Below are positions 51,700-60,922 of a DNA stretch of 64,000 nucleotides, one piece after another. The stretch comes from an uncultured Alphaproteobacteria bacterium (lineage in GTDB: Bacteria; Pseudomonadota; Alphaproteobacteria; UBA6615): positions 62,001 through 126,000 of the forward strand of contig CALSNJ010000001.1 of the NCBI GenBank assembly GCA_943787745.1. Direction: 5' to 3'. The first letter of the stretch is position 1. Each line of letters begins with the position of its first letter. Below the pieces are notes generated by a model. It was not told the DNA's origin. It saw only the letters and a program-made list of their open reading frames with translations, and did no database searches. Both the position numbers and the translations under genes were made by a program.

Positions 51700-52971
51700 A
51701 TGTCTGCATCACCGAAAATTGCCGTTATTGGCCTTGGCTATGTCGGCTTGCCGCTGGCTGTGCACCTGGCGCACCATTTTGAAATTATTGGTTTCGATGT
51801 GGATGCCGGACGGGTGACAGAGCTTCGTGCGGGGAAAGACCGAACCGGTGAGATCAGTCCGGAGAAACTGAGCGCTTCGACAATTACGATCACCGATGAC
51901 GAGTCCGCGATGGATGGTGCGGATGTTTTCATCGTCACCGTTCCCACCCCGGTCGATGCGCGCAATCGCCCGGATCTTTCTGCCATTCGCGCGGCGAGCG
52001 AAACAGTGGCCCGCCATATCGCAAAGGGCGCGATCGTTGTCTACGAATCAACAGTCTATCCGGGCGTCACCGAAGATGAATGCGGTCCCATTCTGGCCAC
52101 CGGTTCGGGTCTGGTCTGTGGAGAAGAATTTTTCCTCGGGTATTCTCCGGAACGGATCAACCCGGGTGATCGTGAACATACGGTTGACCGTATTACAAAA
52201 ATTGTTGCCGGCCAGACGCCCGCAGTCACCGAGAAGCTGGCTGAGATCTATGGTTCTCTGAATGGAGGCGATATCTACCGCGCGCGCGATATTCGTACCG
52301 CTGAGGCCGCCAAGGTAATTGAGAACGCCCAACGCGATATCAACATCGCCTTCGTCAACGAAGTCGCGATGATTCTCAACGGCATGGACCTTGATGTGCA
52401 CGACGTGCTTGATGCCGCGAACACCAAATGGAATTTCCTGCCCTTTCGCCCCGGCCTTGTCGGCGGACACTGTATCGGCGTTGACCCGTTCTATCTGGCA
52501 CACGCCGCGCAATCGACAGGGCTGCATCCCGAAATCGTGCTGGCCGGTCGTCGCATCAACGATGCCATGGGCCCCTATATTGCCCATGAAATTCATGATG
52601 CGCTGGGTGGCGAAAAAGGGCGCGTTCTTGTTCTGGGGCTGACCTTCAAGGAGAACGTTCCCGATCTCCGGAACTCGCGTGTCGTCGATATCGTGACCAC
52701 CTTGCGTGATCAGGGGCACGAGGTGGATGTGCACGACCCTCAGGCTTCACCCGAGGAAGCCAAGTCGCTTTTCGATATTGATTTGCTGACGTCCCTCAGC
52801 GACCTGAATGGTTATGCGGCCGTTGTGGGTGCTGTGAAGCATCGTGAATATGATGAACTGGATGCGGTCTCTCTTGAAGCATTGATCGCCGAAGGCGGCT
52901 TGTTGGCGGACATCAAGGGAATCTGGCGCAATATCACTCTGGGTGAAAATATTCGCCGCTGGCAGCTTTAG
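51700..52971 (+). CDS. Nucleotide-sugar (UDP-HexNAc) 6-dehydrogenase, WbpA/TviB-like
   Basis: 423 residues from the ATG at 51700. NAD fold KIAVIGLGYVGLPLAVHLA, then IVTVPTPVDARNRPDLS, VVYESTVYPGVTEDECGP, FLGYSPERINPGDREHT, and the thiohemiacetal cysteine C258 in RPGLVGGHCIGVDPFYL; C-terminal LVLGLTFKENVPDLRNSRV. The VPTP-DARNRPDLS block is characteristic of UDP-GlcNAc/GalNAc dehydrogenases rather than UDP-glucose dehydrogenase. The uronic acid product would be a substrate for the AsnB-type amidotransferase at 39-41 kb. Its stop overlaps the convergent ptmE stop by 2-3 nt. Confidence 0.9.
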   Translation: MSASPKIAVIGLGYVGLPLAVHLAHHFEIIGFDVDAGRVTELRAGKDRTGEISPEKLSASTITITDDESAMDGADVFIVTVPTPVDARNRPDLSAIRAASETVARHIAKGAIVVYESTVYPGVTEDECGPILATGSGLVCGEEFFLGYSPERINPGDREHTVDRITKIVAGQTPAVTEKLAEIYGSLNGGDIYRARDIRTAEAAKVIENAQRDINIAFVNEVAMILNGMDLDVHDVLDAANTKWNFLPFRPGLVGGHCIGVDPFYLAHAAQSTGLHPEIVLAGRRINDAMGPYIAHEIHDALGGEKGRVLVLGLTFKENVPDLRNSRVVDIVTTLRDQGHEVDVHDPQASPEEAKSLFDIDLLTSLSDLNGYAAVVGAVKHREYDELDAVSLEALIAEGGLLADIKGIWRNITLGENIRRWQL

Positions 52972-54098
52972 AAGATCGACGCGAAATCCGCGTTGGCCCG
53001 TCGGTAATCGTCGATCTGACCGATATCCACCCAGTATTCCTCCACCGGATAGGCGCTTGTGCGCAGACCTGCGGCCCGACAATCGTCAAACAATTGGGGC
53101 ATGTCATAGGCCTGATCGCGCGGCACGAAATCCAGCGCTGACGGGCTGAGGACATAGATGCCTGCATTGATGAAGTGCCGTGTGACGGGTTTTTCGCGCA
53201 GGCTCCGGATTTCGTTATTGTCCACTTCAACAACCCCGTAAGGCACCTGCACCTCATAGCTGCGAACAGCCATCGTGGCGGTCGCGTCATTGTCACGGTG
53301 GAAATCAATCATCTGAACCGGATCGAGTTTGGAAAGAATGTCCCCGTTCATGACAAGCAGTGGGGTGTCGTGCTGCTTTGCAAGCCGTGCGATGGGCCCG
53401 GCGGTGCCGAGCGGCATGTCTTCCTCGATATAGGAGACATCCACGCCCAGTGCGTCACCATTGCCGAAATGGTTCCGGATGACATCCGCGCGATAGTTGA
53501 CTGAAATGTGAAACTCCGAGAACCCGGCAGCCGCAAAGCGCCGAATGATGGTCTCAAGAATGGGGCGTCCGCCAACATCGAGCATCGGCTTGGGTGTGTG
53601 TTCTGTCAGGGGGCGAAGTCGTCTGCCTTCGCCGCCGGCCATCAGGACAATCGGATATGGCTGACTTTCTGGGGTGAGAAGCGCATCCAGCGTGATCAGG
53701 TCGACCGCGCGGCCGGCAAAATCAATCACCGGGATATGTTTTATCTTCTGATGACGCATGAATGTCAGGACGTCACCGCGCGGCTCGCCGAAGCGAATTG
53801 TGCGTGGCGCGGTGTTCATGATCAGGCGTACCGGGGCGTCGGTCTGGATGCCGCGTAGCAACCCGCGCCGAAGGTCACCATCTGTCACGGTGCCCAAAAG
53901 TTTCCGTTGGGGATCTATCACCAGTCCGATCTGCACACGCTGGGTTGTGAAGCGCTCGATCAGGGTATGGATGGACGTGTCTGGGCCGATCAGACTCTGG
54001 GCGAGCAGCGATTGCGGCGACGCCACAGGCTTGAGAGCGGGAGCTGCCGGGGTTTCGGCTTCGCGCAGGGCGGGAATATGTGAGAGAGCTGCGTCCAT
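52968..54098 (-). CDS. ptmE: CBS-domain nucleotidyltransferase (PtmE-like glucosamine-1-P guanylyltransferase)
   Basis: 376 residues. Two CBS repeats fill about 30-145 (LLGTVTDGDLRRGLL, KIKHIPVIDFAGRAVDLI). The sugar-phosphate nucleotidyltransferase follows: YPIVLMAGGEGRRLRPLTEHTPKPML (from residue 149), ISVNYRADVI, MPLGTAGPIARL, LVMNGDILSK, INAGIYVLSP and EEYWVDIGQIDDY. The CBS-plus-NTase order is that of Campylobacter PtmE, which makes GDP-GlcN for the GDP-legionaminic pathway. It follows legC by 32 nt. A 7-bp hairpin runs into its start codon. Confidence 0.83.
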   Translation of the reverse strand: MDAALSHIPALREAETPAAPALKPVASPQSLLAQSLIGPDTSIHTLIERFTTQRVQIGLVIDPQRKLLGTVTDGDLRRGLLRGIQTDAPVRLIMNTAPRTIRFGEPRGDVLTFMRHQKIKHIPVIDFAGRAVDLITLDALLTPESQPYPIVLMAGGEGRRLRPLTEHTPKPMLDVGGRPILETIIRRFAAAGFSEFHISVNYRADVIRNHFGNGDALGVDVSYIEEDMPLGTAGPIARLAKQHDTPLLVMNGDILSKLDPVQMIDFHRDNDATATMAVRSYEVQVPYGVVEVDNNEIRSLREKPVTRHFINAGIYVLSPSALDFVPRDQAYDMPQLFDDCRAAGLRTSAYPVEEYWVDIGQIDDYRRANADFASIF

Positions 54099-54113
54099 GG
54101 ATTTTCAATCCAT
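54097..54113 (-). repeat. Perfect hairpin overlapping the ptmE start codon
   Basis: The minus strand reads ATGGATT-GAA-AATCCAT, a 7-bp stem with a 3-nt loop; its 3' end includes the A and T of the ptmE ATG. It could hold back ptmE translation or be a protein-binding palindrome. There is no U-tract, so it is not a terminator. Confidence 0.45.
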
Positions 54114-54130
54114 AGAATGCGCTGAAAACT

Positions 54131-55354
54131 TTAACGATCCGTTGACGATGATGCCTCTGAAAGGGGCAATCCGGCGCCTGATGGCAACAGCAAACCTCTG
54201 GCTGAGAGGTCTTCGGTGACCGACAAACCCATGCGGGGATTGTCACAATACATCGGCATGTGGTGCAGGGGTGTCCAGACTGCCCGGCACTGATATCCGG
54301 CCTCGTTCAATTCCGAGAATGCTGCGTTGCGCGCCTGTTGGGTCTCGAACAGCACGGCGTTCAGCCAATAGTTGCTCCTGCCCCATTTGGGATGTGTGAC
54401 TGTTGAGACACCCTCCAGGCCTTCAAGAGCATCAGCGTAGCGTGCGGCAAGGATTTGTTTGGACTTCAGTTTTGAGTCCAGAGTTTCGAGTTGTGCGCAG
54501 CCCAGCGCGGCATTCAGATTGGGCATTCTATAGTTGAAGCCGACCGCATCATGGATGAGTTCTGTGCCGTCTCCCGCACGTGCTGTTGTCGTCAGGTGTC
54601 GCAGCCGCCGGGCGAACAATTCGTCATCGGTGATGATGGCGCCGCCGCCACCGGTGGTGATGGTTTTGTTGCCGTTGAAGCTGAGAACACCGGCGCGCCC
54701 GAAACGTCCGGTGTGGCAATCTCCGATGAAACTCCCCAGAGATTCTGCAGCATCCTCGATCAGGGTCAGATTGTAGCGCGCCACGATCCCGCGCAGCAGT
54801 TCCATATTCACCGGGTGGCCGTAGCAATGCACAGGAACAATGGCGCGCACGGGTGCATCGGTGTGCCGGTTGACGAATTGGCCGTCCCGGCATGTGAGAG
54901 TCATGTCGAGATACTGATCGAGTGCAGCTGGATCGAGGCCAAGGCTTTGGGCCTCGCACTCAACAAAATGCGGGGTCGCCCCGCAATAGTGGATGGCGTT
55001 TGCGGTGGCGACAAAGGTGAAGGATGGGACCAGCACCTCGTCCCCCGGGCGCACGCCGGCGGCGTAGAGAGCTGCATGTAACGCAGCCGTGCCGTTCACA
55101 GTGGCGATGGCATGTCGGGCACCCGTGGTTTGGGTGATCATATCCTCGAAACGATCCACCCATTTTCCGACCGAGGAAACCCAGCCGGTGTCGAGGCAAT
55201 CCTTTACATAGTCCCAGGCATTCCCATCGATCTCCGGTGCGTGGAGGGGGTGTGGGCCATCGTGCGGTGACAACACCGTGGAAATCCGCTCAAGAATGTT
55301 TTGGCCTTTTGGGGGTGCTGTCTCGACGAGGGAACCTAGGGTCTGGTCAGACAT
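54131..55354 (-). CDS. legC: LegC-like aminotransferase
   Basis: 407 residues, DegT fold: GNAWDYVKDCLDTGWVSSVGKWVDRFE (LegC-type opening), TVNGTAALHAALYAAG, DEVLVPSFTFVATANAI, PVHCYGHPVNMELL, LIEDAAESLGSFIGD, and the PLP lysine K230 in SFNGNKTITTGGGG. It aminates the 4-keto sugar made by LegB, from which it is separated by an 8-nt overlap. The C-terminus (SEASSSTDR) is shorter than usual; a frame change near 54136 would add IVKVFSAFYG, so a small 3' indel is possible. Confidence 0.87.
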   Translation of the reverse strand: MSDQTLGSLVETAPPKGQNILERISTVLSPHDGPHPLHAPEIDGNAWDYVKDCLDTGWVSSVGKWVDRFEDMITQTTGARHAIATVNGTAALHAALYAAGVRPGDEVLVPSFTFVATANAIHYCGATPHFVECEAQSLGLDPAALDQYLDMTLTCRDGQFVNRHTDAPVRAIVPVHCYGHPVNMELLRGIVARYNLTLIEDAAESLGSFIGDCHTGRFGRAGVLSFNGNKTITTGGGGAIITDDELFARRLRHLTTTARAGDGTELIHDAVGFNYRMPNLNAALGCAQLETLDSKLKSKQILAARYADALEGLEGVSTVTHPKWGRSNYWLNAVLFETQQARNAAFSELNEAGYQCRAVWTPLHHMPMYCDNPRMGLSVTEDLSARGLLLPSGAGLPLSEASSSTDR

Positions 55355-56360
55355 TATAGAGATGGGCCTTGTACCCGGCCCGGTTGGCCGGGGCGGCGAA
55401 CCAGTCGATCGTTGCCTCCAGCCCGCGCCGGAATCCGGTCAATCCGGCATGGGCAGGCTGCCAGCCAATCAGTTCAGCTGCCTTTCGGTTGTCACACCAA
55501 AGGCGTTCAACTTCCGAAGCGTCGGGGCGCAGGCGTGTGTCCTCGGTTTCGATGATGAGTTCCACACCCATGAGGTCGGCGATGGTCTGGGCGGTATCTC
55601 CGACCGAGATTTCAAAGTTTGTCCCGATATTCACCACATCACCAACTGCCCCGTTGCTCTCGGCAGCGGCCAGGAACCCGGCGACAGTGTCGCTGACATA
55701 GGTGAAATCCCGTGTTGGTGCGATGGCGCCCAGACGGATTTTGGCGGGTCCGTTCTGGGGGTCATGAGCAGCCAGTTGTGTGATGATTGTCGGGATCACC
55801 GCGCGTGCGGATTGGCGTGGGCCATAGGTGTTGAAGGGGCGCACCACGGTCACCGGTGTCCCGAAGGAGCGCCCGTAGCTGAGAGCGATCTGATCTGCGC
55901 CGACCTTCGTGGCGGCATAGGGTGATTGCGGGTTTAACGGATGGGCTTCGTCGATGGGAACATATTGCGCGGTGCCATAGACCTCGCTGGTGGAGGTGTG
56001 GACAACGCGCGACACGCCAAGGTCGGTCGCAGCCTGAACCACATTCAGCGTGCCTGTGACGTTGGTGTCGACATAGCTTTCCGGCGCAAGATAGGAATAC
56101 GGAATTCCGATCAACGCGGCGAGATGCAGCACGGTTTCACATCCCGCCATGGCCTGACGCACGGCATGGGAGTCACGGATATCTCCGGCGATGATCTCGA
56201 TAGTGTCCAGGGTTTCAGGAGCGGCGTCGTCGAGCCAGCCCCAGGATCCGCGGGAATCATATTCAACAAACGCGCGGACGTCTGCGCCGTCTGCGGCGAG
56301 TTTCTCCACCAGATGGGAGCCGATGAAACCACCAGCACCTGTAACAAGAACCTTCGACAC
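55347..56360 (-). CDS. legB: LegB-like NAD-dependent 4,6-dehydratase
   Basis: 337 residues. NAD loop KVLVTGAGGFIGSHLVEKL, EYDSRGSWGWLD (as in LegB), HLAALIGIPYSYLAPESYVDTNVTGTLNV, HTSTSEVYGTA, and Y148/K152 in SPYAATKVGADQIALSY; then RPFNTYGPRQSARAVIP. In the GDP branch it dehydrates GDP-GlcNAc. With legC and ptmE it forms the early legionaminate module. The late steps (NeuC-, NeuB-, NeuA-like) are 47 kb away in the pseB operon. A CtrA-like box lies 60-77 bp upstream. Confidence 0.88.
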   Translation of the reverse strand: MSKVLVTGAGGFIGSHLVEKLAADGADVRAFVEYDSRGSWGWLDDAAPETLDTIEIIAGDIRDSHAVRQAMAGCETVLHLAALIGIPYSYLAPESYVDTNVTGTLNVVQAATDLGVSRVVHTSTSEVYGTAQYVPIDEAHPLNPQSPYAATKVGADQIALSYGRSFGTPVTVVRPFNTYGPRQSARAVIPTIITQLAAHDPQNGPAKIRLGAIAPTRDFTYVSDTVAGFLAAAESNGAVGDVVNIGTNFEISVGDTAQTIADLMGVELIIETEDTRLRPDASEVERLWCDNRKAAELIGWQPAHAGLTGFRRGLEATIDWFAAPANRAGYKAHLYNV

Positions 56361-56418
56361 ACTGCCTCACATGGATAAATGACCGCAGAACGGTCTGACC
56401 CGGTGATGGTCGGCGAGG

Positions 56419-56437
56419 ATGGTTAAGGAAAGGTTAG
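56419..56437 (-). promoter_or_regulatory. CtrA-like box upstream of legB
   Basis: The minus strand reads CTAA-N7-TTAAC followed by CAT, that is, the CtrA pattern TTAA-N7-TTAAC with one mismatch, and it also contains an exact TTAACCAT. It lies in the 98-bp gap between the heparinase-like gene and legB. Presence of gcrA makes CtrA likely in this organism. Confidence 0.4.
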
Positions 56438-56458
56438 GAGGCTGGATATTTGCACGCC

Positions 56459-58120
56459 TCAGGTTTTCTTGGGGACCTTTTTCAAGGCCCATTTGACCCG
56501 TGCGGCGGTCGCGCCGGCTTCAAGGGTGCCCGATACAACAACCTGTTCAGTGCGGCGGACGTCATCTGCGGTTCCCAGGTACACACTCTCGGCAAGCGAA
56601 AGCGTGCCGCCTTCGGCGATCAGGCGCCAGCCGATACCACTTGGAAGACGAAGCAGGACGGCCGAGCCATTCTGAACCAGCGAGGCCTGAACGGTCGGGT
56701 GCAGATGGAAGCGAAGCGCAAAGCCGCGCGCGGGACGGGTGTTGTTGCCCGAATCCTCGATCCTGTTGAGCGCGTCCTCGCCGCGAATGTCATCGCCGCC
56801 AGCGGCCAGATAGATCCGGCGTTCATGGCTGAGGCCGAAAACCGGCACATATCCGTCATGGTGCGTATTGATCCAGTGGTTGCCGTCGTCTTCGCTGCGC
56901 TGGCTGGTGACATCCTGGGGGCGCCTGCCAAAGGTCCCATCAGGCAGAATCTCCGCCGAGTTCGTATCGTCGACGACCATCGTCGAATGCGCGGCGGTGG
57001 ATCGCTGGACCGAGGCCCAGGGGTCGCGATTGCCCGGGCGGGCCCCGCAATTGGTGATCAGTCGTTCCTTGCCAATGGAGACCTCCAGACTGAGAGCACC
57101 GGCATGGGCTGTGGTGTCGAGCCCGGCTTGTGGCGGGGTGCCCGTATCCACCAGAACAACCGTCCGGTTGGCCACGAGGCGTTCGAATCCTGAATGGGGT
57201 GCGCGCGCAGGCGCGCGGCCCCGTGCGTCGGCCTGAGACAACAACATGTCGATCAGCCAGTCTTCACCCTCACCGCTGCCATTGAACAACGCCAGTCCAC
57301 CGTCGTTGTGACGCAGCATGCGCAGGAAGGGTGCGGCGCGATCAATGGCTGCCAGCAGGAAGGACGGGATATCGGTTTCCGATGCCAGCAGGGCACTGCG
57401 CACATCCACAAGATCGCGCAGAACCGTTTCCTGAATCTGTGGGTTGCGGGAAATATGGCCGCCATCGGGACGGATTTGTCGGTCGACGGCGCGTTCGAGA
57501 ACTCTCAGGCCCTGACGGATTGCACCATCATTGTCGCCCAGCGCCGCGCCCGCCGCGATCAGGCCCTTGGACGCTCGGATCAGGCCTGCCCCCTCGACGC
57601 CGCCCGGCAAGACACGCGAGAGATGCTTGGTCTGTCTTGCGATGGTGGCGATGTATCTGCGGCGATAGACATCATCCGCAGAGGCGCAGAAAAAATCGTG
57701 TTGGCCCAGCCATGCGTAAAGCCGGGTTGCCAGCACATCGGGTCGCCAGGCGATTTCCTGCCAGCTTGTCTGCCGCTCGATCCAGTCGCCGACCAGATCA
57801 CGTGCGCGGCGCCTTGCGGCATCACCACCAACAGCACGCAGGTCACGCAGCCAGTCAAAACCGTGCAATTCTGCAAGCCACGCATCGCTCATCCCAACAG
57901 GGTGCCAGGCATGCTTGCCGCCGCGCACCGTTTCTCCCAGGAAGGAAAGTTCTCCGGCAGAAATGGCGCTGCCACGTTCGGCATTCCCCGGCCAGGCGTC
58001 GGGCGGTACGACGGCAAGTTCTGTCGGCGCACGGCCGACGAGCGTGTAGCGATAGATCGGTGTGGCGTAGAGCAGCTTTCCGACGCCGTAACGGAATTCC
58101 TGAAAGACGTTTCCGCTCAT
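56459..58120 (-). CDS. Heparinase II/III-family protein
   Basis: 553 residues. An N-terminal alpha/alpha-toroid region (about 60-300: WHPVGMSDAWLAELHGFDWLRDL, GGHISRNPQIQETVLRDLVDVR) is followed by a beta-rich heparinase II/III domain (HAGALSLEVSIGKERLITNCGAR, RSTAAHSTMVVDDTNSAEI, HDGYVPVFGLSHERRIYLAAGGDDIRGED). The histidine in AAHSTM and tyrosine in HDGY fit lyase-type residues. No classical signal peptide is obvious. This gene is a common neighbour of rsmB and rpe in alphaproteobacteria, so it probably belongs to the core block and not the glycan island. Confidence 0.85.
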   Translation of the reverse strand: MSGNVFQEFRYGVGKLLYATPIYRYTLVGRAPTELAVVPPDAWPGNAERGSAISAGELSFLGETVRGGKHAWHPVGMSDAWLAELHGFDWLRDLRAVGGDAARRRARDLVGDWIERQTSWQEIAWRPDVLATRLYAWLGQHDFFCASADDVYRRRYIATIARQTKHLSRVLPGGVEGAGLIRASKGLIAAGAALGDNDGAIRQGLRVLERAVDRQIRPDGGHISRNPQIQETVLRDLVDVRSALLASETDIPSFLLAAIDRAAPFLRMLRHNDGGLALFNGSGEGEDWLIDMLLSQADARGRAPARAPHSGFERLVANRTVVLVDTGTPPQAGLDTTAHAGALSLEVSIGKERLITNCGARPGNRDPWASVQRSTAAHSTMVVDDTNSAEILPDGTFGRRPQDVTSQRSEDDGNHWINTHHDGYVPVFGLSHERRIYLAAGGDDIRGEDALNRIEDSGNNTRPARGFALRFHLHPTVQASLVQNGSAVLLRLPSGIGWRLIAEGGTLSLAESVYLGTADDVRRTEQVVVSGTLEAGATAARVKWALKKVPKKT

Positions 58121-58147
58121 TGGTTGCCGCTCATGGCGCGTCTCGCA

Positions 58148-58840
58148 TCATCCGGCCCGCATGGCCGCGATATTATCGGCATAGGCTTCGGGCCCGCCTT
58201 TGAAGGTGGCGGTGCCCGCGACGAGGACATTTGCACCTGCGGCAATGGCACGCGGTGCCGTCACCCGGTCGATGCCGCCATCAACTTCGAGGTCGATATG
58301 CTGGCCACCACCTGCAACGTGGTTGTCGATACGGGCACGCAGGGCAGAGATTTTTTCAAGCTGACTTTCGATGAACGCCTGTCCGCCAAAACCCGGATTC
58401 ACGCTCATCACCAGAATCAGATCGACCATGTCCATCACGTTGTCGACGACGCTCACCGGTGTGGCGGGGTTCAACACAACACCGGCCTTCTTGCCGAACC
58501 CACGAATGGTTTGCAGCGAACGATGCAAATGGGGGCCAGCTTCGGGATGCAGCGAGATGATGTCGGCACCAGCTTCGACAAAACCCTCGATCATCGGGTC
58601 AACCGGGCTGATCATCAGATGGACATCAAACGGCAAATCACAATGCGGACGCAGCGCTTTTGCGACGGCAGGTCCGATGGTGATGTTGGGGACGAAGTGA
58701 CCATCCATCACATCAATATGAATCCAGTCAGCGCCCGCCTCGGCGACAGCGCGAACCTCTTCGCCGAGCTTTGAAAAATCGGCGGCCAGGATAGATGGTG
58801 CAATACGGACGGGCGTCTGTGCCCCTTGGGACGAAGCCAT
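58148..58840 (-). CDS. rpe: Ribulose-phosphate 3-epimerase
   Basis: 230 residues from the ATG at 58840. TIM barrel: [18 protein letters not shown] (Ser and metal-site start), [90 protein letters not shown]. All metal ligands (H-x-D-x-M-D-G-H-F, H-L-M, D-G-G) are present. It interconverts ribulose 5-phosphate and xylulose 5-phosphate. Confidence 0.96.
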   Translation of the reverse strand: MASSQGAQTPVRIAPSILAADFSKLGEEVRAVAEAGADWIHIDVMDGHFVPNITIGPAVAKALRPHCDLPFDVHLMISPVDPMIEGFVEAGADIISLHPEAGPHLHRSLQTIRGFGKKAGVVLNPATPVSVVDNVMDMVDLILVMSVNPGFGGQAFIESQLEKISALRARIDNHVAGGGQHIDLEVDGGIDRVTAPRAIAAGANVLVAGTATFKGGPEAYADNIAAMRAG

Positions 58841-58901
58841 GGTTTCTGGTACCTGATTTACGCGTTGCGCCGCAAGAAAAGCTGCGGGGTGAATGGGAAG
58901 A

Positions 58902-60209
58902 TCATGTGCGCACCAAACGGGCGGCGAAAAAGCCGTCCATCCCGCCCCGTTCGTGCCAGTGGCATGGCAGGGTGCGCAGCATGCCATCCGGGGCAATTGC
59001 CGATGGGGCGAGGCCTTCTAGTTCGGGACGTGTGGCCGGGTCAATCGGGTCGATGCGCACGGGCGCACCAGCTTTGCAAAGTGCTGCGATCTGGTCGGGG
59101 CCTTCCTCGGGCTCGAGGGAGCATACCGCGTAGATGATCACGCCACCGGGGCGGACCATGTCGACCGCGGCGGCCAGCAAGCGCTGCTGAAGGCCCGTGA
59201 CCGCCTCGATATCCTTTGAACGACGGCGTCGGGGAATATCGGGATGCCGGCGGATGGTGCCGGTCGCAGAACACGGTGCGTCGAGGAGGACCGCGTCAGC
59301 CGGGGTGTCGGGCCGCCATTGGGTGCCGTCGGCATTCACCATGTCGATGTTGAAACCGGTTCGCCCGAGGTTTTCCTGCAATTGTCCCAGTCGGGCGTTT
59401 GAAATGTCGACAGCGGTCACCTGCGCGCCGGCATCGGCGAGTTGCAGGGCCTTGCCCCCCGGGGCGGCGCAAAGATCAATCACGGACTGGCCAGTCACAT
59501 CGCCAAGCATGCGGACGGGCAAGGCTGCGGCCGCATCCTGGATCCACCATGTGCCTTCGTTAAAGCCCGGAAGGTCGGAAATTCGCCCCCCGCCGGATCG
59601 ACGCAAGGTGCCGCCTGGTAGAATTTCGGCCTCGAGCTTTGCGGCCCATTCTGCAGGGTCTGCTTTGACCGAAAGCGAGATATCGAGGGGAGCTTCGTGG
59701 AGATGGGCGGCCGCGATCGCCTCGGCGGTTTCCAGTCCGAAGTTCGCGTTCCAGCGGTGGAACAACCAGTTCGGCGTGTTGGCTTCACCGGGGTTGGCGG
59801 GGTCGGTGATGGGTGTGTCGGTCTTCTGGTCACGATCGAGCCGTCGGAGGATCGCGTTCACCAGGCCCTTCAAAGCACCTTTGCGATGCTGGGTCGCCAC
59901 CCGCACAGCGGCGTCCACCGCGGCATGGGGTGGTGTTTCGAGGAAGACGAGCTCGGCGACACCGATCCGCAATATGTTGCGGATGCGTGTGTGGCGGCTG
60001 GATATTGGGCGGTCGAGCCGTGCCTTGATGATGGCGTCGATCTCTCCGAGGCGACGTAGGGTGGCCCCGATAATGCGGCGTACTTGTGCCCGGTCTCTCG
60101 GGTCGAGTGCGGCCAGCCCCTTGTGTTCACCCAGGGTGATATCAAGAGGCGCGCCGCGATCAAGCACAGCGTCGAGGATGTCACAGGAAATCGCGCGAGG
60201 GTCAGCCAT
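58902..60209 (-). CDS. rsmB: 16S rRNA (cytosine-C5) methyltransferase, RsmB/Fmu family
   Basis: 435 residues. The N-terminal NusB-like domain (about 1-135: [23 protein letters not shown]) is followed by the methyltransferase: [17 protein letters not shown] (motif I), [33 protein letters not shown] (Cys of motif IV) and [16 protein letters not shown] (catalytic Cys of motif VI). It methylates 16S rRNA. The rpe gene follows after 61 nt. Confidence 0.93.
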   Translation of the reverse strand: MADPRAISCDILDAVLDRGAPLDITLGEHKGLAALDPRDRAQVRRIIGATLRRLGEIDAIIKARLDRPISSRHTRIRNILRIGVAELVFLETPPHAAVDAAVRVATQHRKGALKGLVNAILRRLDRDQKTDTPITDPANPGEANTPNWLFHRWNANFGLETAEAIAAAHLHEAPLDISLSVKADPAEWAAKLEAEILPGGTLRRSGGGRISDLPGFNEGTWWIQDAAAALPVRMLGDVTGQSVIDLCAAPGGKALQLADAGAQVTAVDISNARLGQLQENLGRTGFNIDMVNADGTQWRPDTPADAVLLDAPCSATGTIRRHPDIPRRRRSKDIEAVTGLQQRLLAAAVDMVRPGGVIIYAVCSLEPEEGPDQIAALCKAGAPVRIDPIDPATRPELEGLAPSAIAPDGMLRTLPCHWHERGGMDGFFAARLVRT

Positions 60210-60253
60210 GGCGCTTTAGACCATATTCTGTGAGGACGACAAAGGTGGGTGCA

Positions 60254-60290
60254 AAGAAAAGGGCGGGTTTGAAACCCGCCCGTTCTTTTG
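60254..60290 (-). terminator. Rho-independent terminator downstream of gcrA (possibly bidirectional)
   Basis: A perfect GC-rich stem GGGCGGGTTT / AAACCCGCCC (60261-60281) with a very short loop is flanked on the minus strand by TTTTCTTTGC. On the plus strand the other side is also T-rich (TTCTTTT). It lies 28 nt beyond the gcrA stop. Confidence 0.8.
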
Positions 60291-60308
60291 CGTCATGCAA
60301 TATGACGA

Positions 60309-60788
60309 TCAGGCGGCAGCGCTCTTGCTGTCTTTCCGGATATAGGCAACGGCACAATGCTTGGAGCAATACGGCCGGCCTGGCACGGTATCGTCTTCAC
60401 AGAAGCTGAAATTGTCCTTGCCCGGATCCCCGGTCGGCCACAGGCACGCTTTGACATCACCGCCGCGTCGCGCCATTGGCGGGAGAACGGATTCAGCAAT
60501 GCGTTGGTCGCCGTCGGGCACGATCTTTTCACCACCGATTTCCTCATCGGCCATCGTGCCGCGCAGCGCCTTGGCTTCGGCGGCCCGGTCAATGGCACGA
60601 TTGCGCCGACGCGACCCGGTGCCGTTACCCCGGATCGGGGATGGGCGGCTTTCCAGGCCCAGACGGTGCGCCTTGCCGATCACGGCGTTACGGGTGACTC
60701 CACCCAACTGGACGGCAATCTGGCTCGCGCTCAGACCTTTGGCCCACAATTCACGAAGCATTGCTACCCGTTCGTCAGTCCACGACAT
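60309..60788 (-). CDS. gcrA: GcrA cell-cycle regulator
   Basis: 159 residues from the ATG at 60788. The N-terminal GcrA DNA-binding domain MSWTDERVAMLRELWAKGL, SASQIAVQLGGVTRNAVIGKAHRLGL is followed by a basic linker and a C-terminal zinc-like segment CLWPTGDPGKDNFSFC ... PYCSKHCAVAYI. GcrA binds RNA polymerase sigma-70 and activates promoters with CcrM-methylated GANTC sites in Caulobacter-type bacteria. A TTGTCC/CATTAT promoter with a DnaA-box-like -35 lies upstream. Confidence 0.94.
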   Translation of the reverse strand: MSWTDERVAMLRELWAKGLSASQIAVQLGGVTRNAVIGKAHRLGLESRPSPIRGNGTGSRRRNRAIDRAAEAKALRGTMADEEIGGEKIVPDGDQRIAESVLPPMARRGGDVKACLWPTGDPGKDNFSFCEDDTVPGRPYCSKHCAVAYIRKDSKSAAA

Positions 60789-60893
60789 GTTGATGTCCCA
60801 TCTTTTCGTCTGCCCCTTGGAGGGCACCGGTCGGCACCCTCAATTCTGAAACGGAGCCTAGATCATGTGGGATCATTGGGGCAAGACCACAAA

Positions 60894-60922
60894 ATAATGT
60901 AGGACCTACTAGATGTGGACAA
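60894..60922 (-). promoter_or_regulatory. Predicted gcrA promoter
   Basis: On the minus strand TTGTCC (60917-60922), 17-bp spacer, CATTAT (60894-60899). Transcription would begin about 100 nt upstream of the gcrA ATG. The -35 is part of TTGTCCACA, a DnaA-box-like 9-mer. Confidence 0.55.

Noticed and set aside
56382-56396. GACCG-N5-CGGTC inverted repeat just upstream of legB
   Set aside because: Only 5-bp arms, no T-tract, and no second copy in the window; could be chance.
57194-58774. 526-codon plus-strand open frame
   Set aside because: Antisense to the heparinase-like gene and rpe.
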